DNA of 64,000 nt, from NCBI RefSeq assembly GCF_005222815.1, contig NZ_STGB01000006.1, positions 988,075 to 1,052,074 of the forward strand, in the 5' to 3' direction. The notes beneath the pieces are model-generated. The model was not told the origin of the DNA, ran no database searches, and worked only from the letters and a program-made list of their open reading frames with translations. This stretch comes from Roseomonas sp. AR75. GTDB taxonomy: Bacteria > Pseudomonadota > Alphaproteobacteria > Acetobacterales > Acetobacteraceae. Each line of letters begins with the position of its first letter. Position 1 is the first letter of the stretch. Of the stretch, positions 31,849 to 40,996 are shown piece after piece. The translations under genes were made by a program, and so were the position numbers.

Positions 31849-33273
31849 CTACACGGCCGTCGACATCGTCAGCACGGGCTTCGCTTCCTTCGGCAGCGGG
31901 CTTTCGTATGGCCGCCCGCCCATGCGCCGGCGCAGATCCTCCTTCGCCGCGGCGATCAGCGCAGGATCGCGCAGGGCATCCAGCGCGGTGCCGGCCATCA
32001 CCTTCGCGACATGCGCCATCGCCGCATGTGCCGCCGGCGACTTGCCCTGCGCCACCGCCTGCCAGGAATGGAAGGGCGTCCCCACGGCCCAGGTCGCGCC
32101 GCGCGCCTGCACCGTCGGCACCTTCTGTGAGACATCGCCGACATCGGTGGAGCCGACCATCGCGACGCTCTTCTCCGCCTGCGCCACCACCGCATCGTGC
32201 AGCGGCTTGCCGCGCTGCGCCTGGAGCCCGTGCCGGCGATAGGCGGCCGCGACGTCGGCATCGGTCAGCGTGTCCTGGATTGCCTGCGCGAAGGCGCGAT
32301 CCTGTTCCGTGAATACGGGCGGGCCGATCCGGTCCAGGTTGCGCTGCATCGCCGTTTCCAGCGGCGTGTTGCCGAGCAGGTCGCAGACGGCGGAGATCAC
32401 CTCCGCCTCCACCTGCGTCTCCGTCATCAGCGCGGCGCCATCGGCGATCTTGCGCACGCGCGCCACCAGCGGGCGCAGCTCCACCACGCTCGCGGCACGG
32501 ATCAGGTAACGCACCTTCGCCTTGGCCTGCACGACGTTGGGCGCGATGCCGCCGGCATCGAGATAGGCGTAGTGGATGCGCGCATCGCTCGGCATGTGCT
32601 CGCGCATGTAGTTCACCCCGACATTCATCAGCTCCACCGCGTCCAGGGCGGAGCGGCCGAGATGCGGCGTCGCCGCGGCATGCGCGGCGCGCCCGCTGAA
32701 GGTGAAGTCGATGCGCATATTCGCGAGGCTCAGTGCCTCGATCACGCCCGAGAAGAAATCCGGATGCCAGGTGATGGCGATGTCCACGTCGTCGAAGGCG
32801 CCGTCGCGCACCATGAAGCCCTTCGCCGCGCCGCCCTCCTCGGCCGGGCAGCCGTAGTAGCGGACCCTGCCGACCAGCCCGTTCGCCGCCAGGAAATCCT
32901 TCACCGCCGTCGCCGCCAGCATCGCGCCGGCGCCGAGCAGGTTGTGCCCGCAGCCATGGCCCCGGAACTCGCCCGGCACGGGCTTCGGCTCCGCGACGCC
33001 CGCCTCCTGCGAAAGCCCCGGCAGCGCATCGTATTCGCCGAGGATCGCGATGACCGGCCCGCCCTCGCCGGCCTCGCCCATCATGGCGGTGGGGATGCCC
33101 GCGAGCTTGTCCGTCACGCGGAAGCCTTCGCGCTCCAGCATCGCCTTGTGCTCGGCGGCGGAACGATGCTCGTCGTAGCAGAGCTCCGGCATCGCCCAGA
33201 CGCGGTCGGCAAGGCCGTTGAACGCGCTGCGCTTCGCATCCACCAGCCGCCAGATCTCTTCCTCGTTCTGCAT
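31849..33273 (-). CDS. M20 family amidohydrolase (AbgB/aminoacylase-like)
   Basis: 474 residues; ATG at 33,273 with AAAGGA upstream (the TTG codon just before it is also in frame). The metal site is spread over GEYDALPGL, FRGHGCGHNLLGAG, GCPAEEGGAA and the late GSTDVGDVSQKVP, matching the M20D peptidase/AbgB subfamily. FTFSGRAAHAAATPHLGRSA is the dimerisation-domain His region. It hydrolyses N-acyl or p-aminobenzoyl amino acids; the exact substrate is unknown. A hairpin-rich element separates it from the upstream gene. Confidence 0.9.
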   Translation of the reverse strand: MQNEEEIWRLVDAKRSAFNGLADRVWAMPELCYDEHRSAAEHKAMLEREGFRVTDKLAGIPTAMMGEAGEGGPVIAILGEYDALPGLSQEAGVAEPKPVPGEFRGHGCGHNLLGAGAMLAATAVKDFLAANGLVGRVRYYGCPAEEGGAAKGFMVRDGAFDDVDIAITWHPDFFSGVIEALSLANMRIDFTFSGRAAHAAATPHLGRSALDAVELMNVGVNYMREHMPSDARIHYAYLDAGGIAPNVVQAKAKVRYLIRAASVVELRPLVARVRKIADGAALMTETQVEAEVISAVCDLLGNTPLETAMQRNLDRIGPPVFTEQDRAFAQAIQDTLTDADVAAAYRRHGLQAQRGKPLHDAVVAQAEKSVAMVGSTDVGDVSQKVPTVQARGATWAVGTPFHSWQAVAQGKSPAAHAAMAHVAKVMAGTALDALRDPALIAAAKEDLRRRMGGRPYESPLPKEAKPVLTMSTAV

Positions 33274-33290
33274 CAAGCTTTCCTTTCGTT

Positions 33291-33314
33291 GCGCTTCCGC
33301 TTCGGCGGAAGCGC
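33291..33314. repeat. Perfect 10-bp hairpin with TTCG loop
   Basis: GCGCTTCCGC and GCGGAAGCGC enclose TTCG. A C(TTCG)G loop is exceptionally stable as RNA. It lies in the leader of the M20 gene on the minus strand (where the loop reads CGAA), adjacent to the multi-hairpin element. Possible attenuator or mRNA end-stabiliser. Confidence 0.7.
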
Positions 33315-33414
33315 CCTCAGGCGCCGGCGCCGCACCTCCGTGCGGCTTGGCTCCGCGGCATCCGCCGCGGGCCGCCGTCGCCGCCTCGGCCTGCCTGAAG
33401 CGCGGCAGGCCGCC
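33314..33414 (-). repeat. Multi-hairpin intergenic element, copy 1
   Basis: It starts CCCTCAGGCGCCGG and contains CTTGGCTCCGCGGC, CCGCGGGCCGCC, CCTCGGCCTGCC and GCAGGCCGCC. The same order recurs at 44,641-44,731 and 48,887-48,973. Several self-complementary blocks would fold as successive hairpins. It lies between two minus-strand genes, 4 bp beyond the stop of the formaldehyde dehydrogenase gene. Confidence 0.65.
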
Positions 33415-33418
33415 AAAA

Positions 33419-34531
<1,113 letters not shown>

Positions 34532-34634
34532 GCGTGCTCTCCATGCATCCGGCCCCCATGTTGCGACGCTTCGCGCTCGGCGTCACGCTCTTGACGGGCG
34601 CGAAGGGGCGTCCGATTCGGCGCGGGAGGCGGCG

Positions 34635-36326
34635 TTGGCGAGGCTCGGGCGCATCCTGCCCTCCATCCTGCTGGGCGGCCTGCTGCTGTATCTGGTGGCC
34701 GTGCCGCTGCTGTTCCTGGTTCTTGCCTCCCTGCGGCCCAGCGGCTTTCCCTTCGATCCAGGCTGGACGCTGGCCAACTACGCGGCCGTCTACCTGGCGC
34801 CGGGCTTCCTGCGGCTGGTGCAGGACACGCTGGTCTTCGCCCTCGGTTCCGTCGCGCTCGCGCTGAGCCTCGGCGCCACACTGGCCTTCCTGGTGGAACG
34901 CACGGACCTGCCGGGGGCGGGCTTCGTGCGCGCGCTGGTGATCCTGCCGATGGCGACGCCGCCGCTGCTGATGGCGATCGGCTGGGCCATGCTGCTCTCG
35001 CCGCGCTCCGGCGCGCTGAACATCGCGGCACGGGAAATGTTCGGTCTGTCGTCGCCGCCCTTCGACGCCTATTCGCTCGGCGCCATGGTCTTCGTGCAGG
35101 GGCTGGCGCTGGCCTCCACCGCCTTCCTCATGCTTGCACCCGCCTTCCGCAACATGGACCCCTCGCTGGAGGAAGCGGCGCTGGCTTCCGGCGCCTCCGG
35201 CTGGATGCTGGCGCGGCGCGTGCTGGTGCCGCTGCTGCGCCCGGCCGTGCTCGCCGCCGGTGCCTTCCTGCTGATCGTCGGCTTCGTGGTGTTCGAGGTG
35301 CCGGGCACGCTCGGCATGCCCGCGCGCATCTTCGTGCTGTCCAGCCAGCTCTACTACCTCGCCTCGGAGGCACCGGGCGGCATGCCGCTCTATGGCCAGG
35401 TCGGCGCGCTGGCGACGCTGTTCCTGGTGCTGCTGCTCGCGCTCGGCTTCCTCTATCGCCGGCTGACGCGCGATGCCGCGAGCTACCGCGTTGTCACCGG
35501 CAAGGGCTTCCGGCCGCGGCGCATGGCGCTGGGCCGCTGGCGCGGCGCCGCCCTCGGCTTCGTCGCGCTGTATTTCCTGCTCGCCGTCGTGCTGCCGATG
35601 GGCATCCTGCTGTGGATGAGCCTTATGCCCTACCAGACGCCGCCCTCTCTGCGCGCACTGGCGCTGGTGACGCTGGAGAATCATCGCGACTTCCTCGATT
35701 CGCCGCGCGTGCTGGAAGCCGCGGGCAACACGCTGCTCGTCGCCGTCGTCGCCGCCACGCTGGTCGCGGCGCTGGCAACGCTGATCGCCTGGGCCACGGT
35801 GCGGCTGCGCGTGCCCGGCGCCGGGCTGGTCGACGCGCTGGCCTTCCTGCCTGTGGCGATCCCAGGCGTGATGATGGGCGTCGCGCTGATCTACGTGTAT
35901 CTCACGCTCGATCCCGTCATCGCGATCTATGGCACCGTGTGGATCCTCGTCGTCGCCTACACCACGGACTATCTCAGCTTCGGCACGCGCGCGGCCGGCG
36001 GCACGATGGTGCAGTTGCATCCGGAGTTGGAGGAAGCCGCGCGGACCTCCGGCGCCGGGGGGGCAATGGTGCTGCGGCGGATCACGCTGCCCCTGCTCTG
36101 GCCCGCCATCGCCGCGATCTGGATCTGGGTGCTGGCGCATGCGATGCGGGAACTCTCCACGGCGCTCATGCTGCAGGGCCGCGACAACCAGGTGGTGACC
36201 ACGTTGCTGTGGGATTGGTGGCAGGGCGGCGAGCCCACCCGCGCCGCAGCGGTCGGCGTCTGGCTCGTCGCCGCGCTGCTGCTGGCGCTCACGCTCTGGC
36301 AGCTTGCGGCACGGAGGCGCGGCTGA
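34635..36326 (+). CDS. ABC transporter permease, Fe3+-type, two fused halves
   Basis: 563 residues from TTG at 34,635 (GGGAGG 5 bases upstream); no ATG exists in frame close by, so the start is the least certain part. There are about twelve membrane helices in two homologous halves, each with an EAA loop: EEAALASGASGWMLARRVLVP and EEAARTSGAGGAMVLRRI. This is the FbpB/AfuB layout for ferric iron, thiamine or phosphonate importers. One base overlaps the ATPase gene (TGATG). Confidence 0.88.
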   Translation: MARLGRILPSILLGGLLLYLVAVPLLFLVLASLRPSGFPFDPGWTLANYAAVYLAPGFLRLVQDTLVFALGSVALALSLGATLAFLVERTDLPGAGFVRALVILPMATPPLLMAIGWAMLLSPRSGALNIAAREMFGLSSPPFDAYSLGAMVFVQGLALASTAFLMLAPAFRNMDPSLEEAALASGASGWMLARRVLVPLLRPAVLAAGAFLLIVGFVVFEVPGTLGMPARIFVLSSQLYYLASEAPGGMPLYGQVGALATLFLVLLLALGFLYRRLTRDAASYRVVTGKGFRPRRMALGRWRGAALGFVALYFLLAVVLPMGILLWMSLMPYQTPPSLRALALVTLENHRDFLDSPRVLEAAGNTLLVAVVAATLVAALATLIAWATVRLRVPGAGLVDALAFLPVAIPGVMMGVALIYVYLTLDPVIAIYGTVWILVVAYTTDYLSFGTRAAGGTMVQLHPELEEAARTSGAGGAMVLRRITLPLLWPAIAAIWIWVLAHAMRELSTALMLQGRDNQVVTTLLWDWWQGGEPTRAAAVGVWLVAALLLALTLWQLAARRRG

Positions 36327-37420
36327 TGTTGCACGTCTACGGGTTGGAGAAACGCTACGACCGCCGCCGCGCTGACGCCTTCGCGTTGCGCGACGTGTCG
36401 CTGGACGTGGGGGAGGGCGAGTTCTTCACCCTGCTCGGCCCGTCCGGCTGCGGCAAGACCACCGCGCTGCGCAGCGTCGCGGGGCTGGAGATGCCGGATG
36501 CCGGTGAGATCCGCGTCGCCGGCACAACGGTCTTCTCCAGCGCGGCGCGCATCGCCTTGCCCGTCGCGAAGCGCGACATCGCCATGGTGTTCCAATCCTA
36601 CGCGATCTGGCCGCATATGACGGTGGCGGAGAATGTGCGCTTCCCGCTGGATGCGCTCGGCGTCACCGGCGCGGCCGCCGCGCGGCGGGTGGAGCGCGCG
36701 CTGGAGATGGTGGGCCTGGCCGCGTTCCGCGACCGGCCCGCGCCGCTGCTCTCCGGCGGGCAGCAGCAGCGCGTGGCGCTGGCCCGCGCCGTGGTGAAGG
36801 AAGCACGGCTGTTGCTGCTGGACGAGCCGCTGTCCAACCTCGATGCAAGGCTGCGCGAGCAGATGCGCGTGGAACTGCGCGACTTGCAGCGCCGCGTCGG
36901 CACCACCGCGATCTACGTCACGCACGACCAGGAGGAAGCGATGGCGCTCTCCGACCGGGTCGCGGTGATGCGCGATGGCCGCGTGGTGGAATGCGCGCCC
37001 CCGCAGGACCTGTATCTGCGCCCGCGCAGCGTCTTCGCCGCGCGCTTCGTCGGCCAGGCGGATCTGCTGCCCTGCCGCGTGATCGGCCAGGGCGACGGTC
37101 TGACCTGGCTGGACACGCCGCTCGGCCGCCTCGCCAGCGCCGGGCAGCCGCCATCGGCCGAGACGCTCTCGCTGCTGATCCGGCCGGAGCATGTGGAGAT
37201 CGGCGGCGGCGAGGGCGTAAACCAACTGGAGGGCGTGGTCCGCCGTGTCGTCTTCTCCGGCCGGCTGGTGGAATACCTGGTCGAGACGGTGCAGGGCGCG
37301 CGACTGCGCGTGCAGGGCACGTCCGCCACCCTGCGCGCCGAAGGCGCGGCAATCAGCCTGCGCCTGCCCCCGGAACGCTGCGTTGTGGTGCAGGGAAGTC
37401 CGGAGGAGGCCGAGGGATGA
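36326..37420 (+). CDS. ABC transporter ATP-binding protein, FbpC/PotA-like
   Basis: 364 residues. Walker A is GPSGCGKTT, the Q-loop is MVFQSYAIWPHM, the signature is LLSGGQQQRVALARA, Walker B is LLLLDEPLSNLDA, and the H-loop is IYVTHDQEEAM. The C-terminal TOBE-like domain (RVIGQGDGLTWLDTPLG then LLIRPEHVEIGG) places it in the CUT1/FbpC group. It overlaps the permease by 1 bp and the next enzyme gene by 4 bp, so uptake and metabolism of one solute are linked. Confidence 0.92.
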   Translation: MLHVYGLEKRYDRRRADAFALRDVSLDVGEGEFFTLLGPSGCGKTTALRSVAGLEMPDAGEIRVAGTTVFSSAARIALPVAKRDIAMVFQSYAIWPHMTVAENVRFPLDALGVTGAAAARRVERALEMVGLAAFRDRPAPLLSGGQQQRVALARAVVKEARLLLLDEPLSNLDARLREQMRVELRDLQRRVGTTAIYVTHDQEEAMALSDRVAVMRDGRVVECAPPQDLYLRPRSVFAARFVGQADLLPCRVIGQGDGLTWLDTPLGRLASAGQPPSAETLSLLIRPEHVEIGGGEGVNQLEGVVRRVVFSGRLVEYLVETVQGARLRVQGTSATLRAEGAAISLRLPPERCVVVQGSPEEAEG

Positions 37421-38493
37421 GCGGCGCTATCGAGATCCTACCCTATGCGCTGCGCCTGGCGCAGGAATACCGCTGGGCGAAAGGCGTGCAGCGCGAGCGC
37501 CGCGGCCTGCTGGTGCGCATCGCCACCTGGGGACAGGAAGGCTGGGGCGAGAGTGCGCCGCCGATCCATCTCGACACCGATCCTGTCGCCCTCGCCGCGG
37601 AGTTGCGCGCGCAGGTCACGGGGATCGAGCCCGAGCGCGAGGATTTCCTGGCCGCCCTCGACGAACGCGGTGTGCCCGCGCGGCTGCGCTGCGGCGTCGC
37701 CGCGGCCTGGATGAGCGCGCGCGCCGCGGCGCAGCGCGTGCCGCTCTCCGCGCTGATCGCGCCCGACGCGCATGCGGCGCGCGAGGTGCCGGTGAACGGC
37801 CTCGTCACCGAGAAAACGCCGGAGGAAGCGGCCGCGCGCGCCGCCGTGCTGGTCTCGCAGGGCTATCGCACGCTGAAGGTGAAGTGCTGGGAGGATCGCG
37901 CGGCCGATCTCTCCCGCGTCGCCGCCATCCGTGCGGCGGCGCCGGATGCGAAGCTGCGGCTCGATGCGAACGAATCCTGGGACCCCGCCTGGGCGCTCGA
38001 GCATCTGCGCGCGCTGTGGCGGCACGACATCGACTATGTGGAGCAGCCCATCCCCTCCTCCCGCCCGCTGCCGGAGATCGCCGCCTTCCGCCGCGCCAGC
38101 CCGATCCGCGTTGCGCTGGACGAGAGCGCGACGGATCCTGCGAGCCTGGAGCGCATCCTCGCGCTGCAGGCGGCCGACGTGATCATCCTGAAGACGCAGC
38201 GCGCGGGTGGGCCGGACAGGGCCGGCGCGATGATCCGCGCCGCGGTGGAGGCCGGCGTGCAGGTGACGGTGACGGTCAGCCTGGAAAGCGCGATCGGCAC
38301 CGCCGTCGCGCTGCATGTCGCCTCCACCCTGCCGCAACCGCTGCCGGATTGCGGCATCCCGATGGGCCGCTTCCTCGCCGAGGATCTCGGACCCATGCCG
38401 CCGGTGGAGCCCGGGGCGGTGATGCGCGTGCCGCGCGCCGGCGGGCTTGGCCTGGAACCCGATCGCGACGCGCTGGCGCGGCTACGCGGCTGA
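37417..38493 (+). CDS. Enolase-superfamily enzyme (muconate-lactonising/dipeptide-epimerase type)
   Basis: 358 residues; ATGA overlap with the ATPase gene. Key residues in order are Lys154 and Lys156 in TLKVKCW, metal ligands Asp183 (RLDANESWD), Glu209 (YVEQP) and Asp235 (VALDES), and Lys259 in VIILKTQRAGG. The KxK plus opposing Lys identifies the MLE subgroup: muconate lactonising enzymes, o-succinylbenzoate synthase, dipeptide epimerases and N-acylamino-acid racemases. No menaquinone or muconate genes are nearby. The reaction is probably a 1,1-proton transfer on a compound imported by the adjacent transporter. Confidence 0.88.
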   Translation: MSGAIEILPYALRLAQEYRWAKGVQRERRGLLVRIATWGQEGWGESAPPIHLDTDPVALAAELRAQVTGIEPEREDFLAALDERGVPARLRCGVAAAWMSARAAAQRVPLSALIAPDAHAAREVPVNGLVTEKTPEEAAARAAVLVSQGYRTLKVKCWEDRAADLSRVAAIRAAAPDAKLRLDANESWDPAWALEHLRALWRHDIDYVEQPIPSSRPLPEIAAFRRASPIRVALDESATDPASLERILALQAADVIILKTQRAGGPDRAGAMIRAAVEAGVQVTVTVSLESAIGTAVALHVASTLPQPLPDCGIPMGRFLAEDLGPMPPVEPGAVMRVPRAGGLGLEPDRDALARLRG

Positions 38494-38495
38494 CA

Positions 38496-39512
38496 TCAGC
38501 GCGCGCTGGCTTCGTTGACCCGTGCGTTCAGCGCCTCGTAGATGCGGGCGTATTCGTCCTTCTGCGCCATCGGCCATTCCGTGAGCGTCAGCCCCTGCAG
38601 CCGCTTGCCCGTATCAGTCTCCGGCAGCAGCGGATGGCCACGCTCCGTCGCCGCTTCGTAGGCGCGCGCGCCCTCCGGCGTGGCGAGCCAGGCGCCGAGC
38701 AGCTTCGCCGCCTTCGGCCGCCGTGCCGGCACCGTCACCGCTGTCCAGATCGCGCTGACCGGCGTGGGATCCAGCAGCACCACCTCGATCGGCGCGCCGC
38801 GCCGGATCGCCGGAAGCGCGGTGTGGTAGATGCCGAGCCCGACTGCCACCTCGCCCGCCGCGACCTGCTGCGCCAGCGGCGCGGTGGAGCGGAACAGCAT
38901 CGGCTCCTGCGCCAGGAAGCGCGTGTAGTAGTCGTTCACCCGCGCCTCGCCCCAGACATGCGCAAGCTCCGCGAAGGCGGCCATGCGCGACCAGGATCCG
39001 ATGCGCCCCTTGAAACGCGGCGCGAGCAGGTCTTCCCAGGTCTTCGGCGCGTCCTCCGGCTTCACCTCGTTGCGGTTGTAGATCACGCAGTAGAGCGCGG
39101 CGGCCGTCAGCAGCGCGGGGCCGGCGACGAAGCTTTCGGGAAAGCCCATCTGCTGCCAGCCCGCATCGGCCAGCAGGTTGCGTTCCTGCAGCCGCAGGAT
39201 GCCGGAGCCGCCGAGGCTCACGAGATCGGCCGTCCGCCCGCCGGCCTGCGCCTCGTTGGCCACGCGTCCGACGATGCCGACGCCGCCTGGCACGCTTTCC
39301 GGCCGCACGCGGATGCCGCGGCCGGGTCCGCGCGCGAAGGCGGCGAGCACGCGGTCCAGCGCGTTGAGCGGGTTGCTCTCGTACCAGGAGAGATCGCCGG
39401 ACTCGGTCGCGGCCTCGCGCGCCAGAGCCTGCAGATCCACGGCCGCCAATGCCGGCCGGGCCGCCATTCCGGCCGCCGCCAGCAGGGCGGCACGGCGCGT
39501 CAGCGATGCCAT
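38496..39512 (-). CDS. ABC transporter substrate-binding protein, Fe3+/AfuA-like
   Basis: 338 residues from MASLTRRAALLAAAGMAARP, a signal peptide with a twin-arginine-like start, cleaved near ALAAV. GGGGAGGA lies just before the ATG. The fold is periplasmic-binding type II, with VSLGGSGILRLQE, YCVIYNRNEVKPEDAPKTWEDLL and FKGRIGSWSR as the family's domain-swap region. It is convergent with the enolase-superfamily gene and is the natural receptor for the permease/ATPase pair on the other strand. Ligand unknown. Confidence 0.85.
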   Translation of the reverse strand: MASLTRRAALLAAAGMAARPALAAVDLQALAREAATESGDLSWYESNPLNALDRVLAAFARGPGRGIRVRPESVPGGVGIVGRVANEAQAGGRTADLVSLGGSGILRLQERNLLADAGWQQMGFPESFVAGPALLTAAALYCVIYNRNEVKPEDAPKTWEDLLAPRFKGRIGSWSRMAAFAELAHVWGEARVNDYYTRFLAQEPMLFRSTAPLAQQVAAGEVAVGLGIYHTALPAIRRGAPIEVVLLDPTPVSAIWTAVTVPARRPKAAKLLGAWLATPEGARAYEAATERGHPLLPETDTGKRLQGLTLTEWPMAQKDEYARIYEALNARVNEASAR

Positions 39513-39586
39513 GCGGTTCCTCCCCATCCTGTTGCGTGCAGCCTAGCAGCCTTGCGCGGCGGCCGCGAAGGGGCGATGCAGCGCGC

Positions 39587-40309
39587 ATGCGGATCCTGCT
39601 GATCAACGCCAACACGACGGAGGCGATCACCGAACGGCTCGTCGCCATCGCGCAGGGCATGGCACCGCCGGGGGTGACCTTCATCGGCGCGACGGCGCGC
39701 TTCGGCGCGCGCTACATCGCCTCCCGCGCGGCCTCCGCCGTCGCGGCCCATGCCGCTCTGGACGCCTACGCGGCCTGGGGCGCAGGCATGGACGCCGTGC
39801 TGATCGGCTGCTTCGGCGACCCCGGACTCGACGCGTTGCGGGAAGTCGCGCCCGTTCCGGTGCTGGGCCTCGCCGATGCCGCGGCGGAGGAGGCCCTGCG
39901 CCTTGCGCCCCGCTTTGGTGTGGTGACGGGTGGCGCCGCCTGGGGACCGATGCTGCGGGAATTCTACGCCGTGCGCGGCCACGCCGATCGGCTGGCGGGC
40001 GTGCGCACCGTTGCGCCGTCGGGCGGCGAGATCGCACGCGATCCGGAAGGCGCGCTCGCGCAACTCGCCGAGGCCTGCGCGGCAAGCACCGAACAGGACG
40101 GCGCCGGCGCGGTGATCCTGGGTGGCGCGGGATTGGCCGGGCTTGCCGCGCGCATCGCGCCGCGCGTTCCGGTGCCGGTGATCTGTTCGGTTGAGGCCGG
40201 CGTGCGGGCCGCCATCGCGGCGCTCGGCGGCGGGCCGGCCGGGCTGGTGCCGCATGCGCCGGTGGAGACCACCGGCCTCCCGCCGGAGCTGGCGAAGCTT
40301 CTGGGGTAG
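39587..40309 (+). CDS. Asp/Glu/hydantoin racemase family protein
   Basis: 240 residues from MRILLINANTTEAITERLV. The hydantoin racemase opening INxNT is present. The catalytic pair would be Cys in VLIGCFGDPGLDAL and a Cys late in the protein, in VPVICSVEAGVRA. GVVTGGAAWGPMLREFY and LGGAGLAGLAARI fit the family. It interconverts hydantoin or amino-acid stereoisomers. Together with the enolase-superfamily enzyme and ABC system it suggests handling of a D-amino acid or amide compound; this link is inference. Confidence 0.85.
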   Translation: MRILLINANTTEAITERLVAIAQGMAPPGVTFIGATARFGARYIASRAASAVAAHAALDAYAAWGAGMDAVLIGCFGDPGLDALREVAPVPVLGLADAAAEEALRLAPRFGVVTGGAAWGPMLREFYAVRGHADRLAGVRTVAPSGGEIARDPEGALAQLAEACAASTEQDGAGAVILGGAGLAGLAARIAPRVPVPVICSVEAGVRAAIAALGGGPAGLVPHAPVETTGLPPELAKLLG

Positions 40310-40313
40310 CGCA

Positions 40314-40742
40314 TCAGCCGCGGCGCGGCAGTTCCACCGCGGCGCTGGCATCCTGCACCACCACCGCGCCGTCGCTCTTCACGATGTCCATGCGGCACAG
40401 CGCCCAGGCTTTCGCGTCATCCACGGCGGTCACTTCGCCGCGCAGCAGGATGCGCTCGCCGACGAAGCAGGGCGTGCGCAGGCGATAGGAGAGCCGCCGC
40501 AGGAAGGCGTCGCGCCCGCCCCATCGCATCGCCTGCCGCGCCAGCAGCCCGCCCGCCATCTGCCCATCCATGATCGGCGCGCGCATGCCGGCCGCGGTGG
40601 CGAAGGCGGTATCGTAGTGCAGGCGGTGGAAGTCCCAGGTGGCCGCGGCGTAGGTGACCAGCGCGGTCAGGGTCACGTCGAAGGCGATCTCCGGCAGAGC
40701 CTCGCCGATCCGCACCTGGTCCAGGTGACGCACGTCGCTCAC
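40314..40742 (-). CDS. MaoC-like acyl dehydratase, C-terminal partner (gene B of pair)
   Basis: 142 residues from GTG at 40,742, beginning VSDVRHLDQVRIGEALPEI. The hot-dog hydratase motif is YAAATWDFHRLHYDTAFATAAG, with the Asp and His of the (R)-specific enoyl-CoA hydratase family, followed by MDGQMAGGLLAR. Before the IS110 insertion the upstream partner ended in TGA overlapping this GTG. The pair then encoded the two halves of a double hot-dog dehydratase. Expression now depends on promoters within or beyond the insertion element. Confidence 0.8.
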   Translation of the reverse strand: MSDVRHLDQVRIGEALPEIAFDVTLTALVTYAAATWDFHRLHYDTAFATAAGMRAPIMDGQMAGGLLARQAMRWGGRDAFLRRLSYRLRTPCFVGERILLRGEVTAVDDAKAWALCRMDIVKSDGAVVVQDASAAVELPRRG

Positions 40743-40743
40743 T

Positions 40744-40996
40744 GGTGCACCTTCGTGCGGTCGGGCAGTGGGCCGTGCATTGGCGTAGTGTTCGACAGCC
40801 CGAGCACCTGGCGTGACGGCCCGCGTCGCGCGCCGCTGGACGGCCAGCATGAGACCAGCCGCACGCCAGGCGCCGGGAGATCGGGACGGACCACAGGGTG
40901 ATGCGCCAGAGCCGGCCAGCCAGAGCGCCAATCAGTGAGCGATCCGCACGACCTCCCAGCCCGGGTGAGCCTACCCCGAACCGAGGAGGTCAGCCC
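40744..40996 (+). ncRNA. Putative bridge RNA region of the IS110 element
   Basis: In IS110-group elements the 5' non-coding end encodes a structured RNA with guide loops that pair with donor and target DNA. Here CAGTGAGCGA at 40,933-40,942 is perfectly complementary to the target TCGCTCACTG at 40,735-40,744. This covers the seven bases left of the core plus CT, and wobble pairs extend it on both sides. A possible right guide, GGTG at 40,964-40,967, is too short to be informative. The RNA ends and fold were not determined. Confidence 0.55.
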
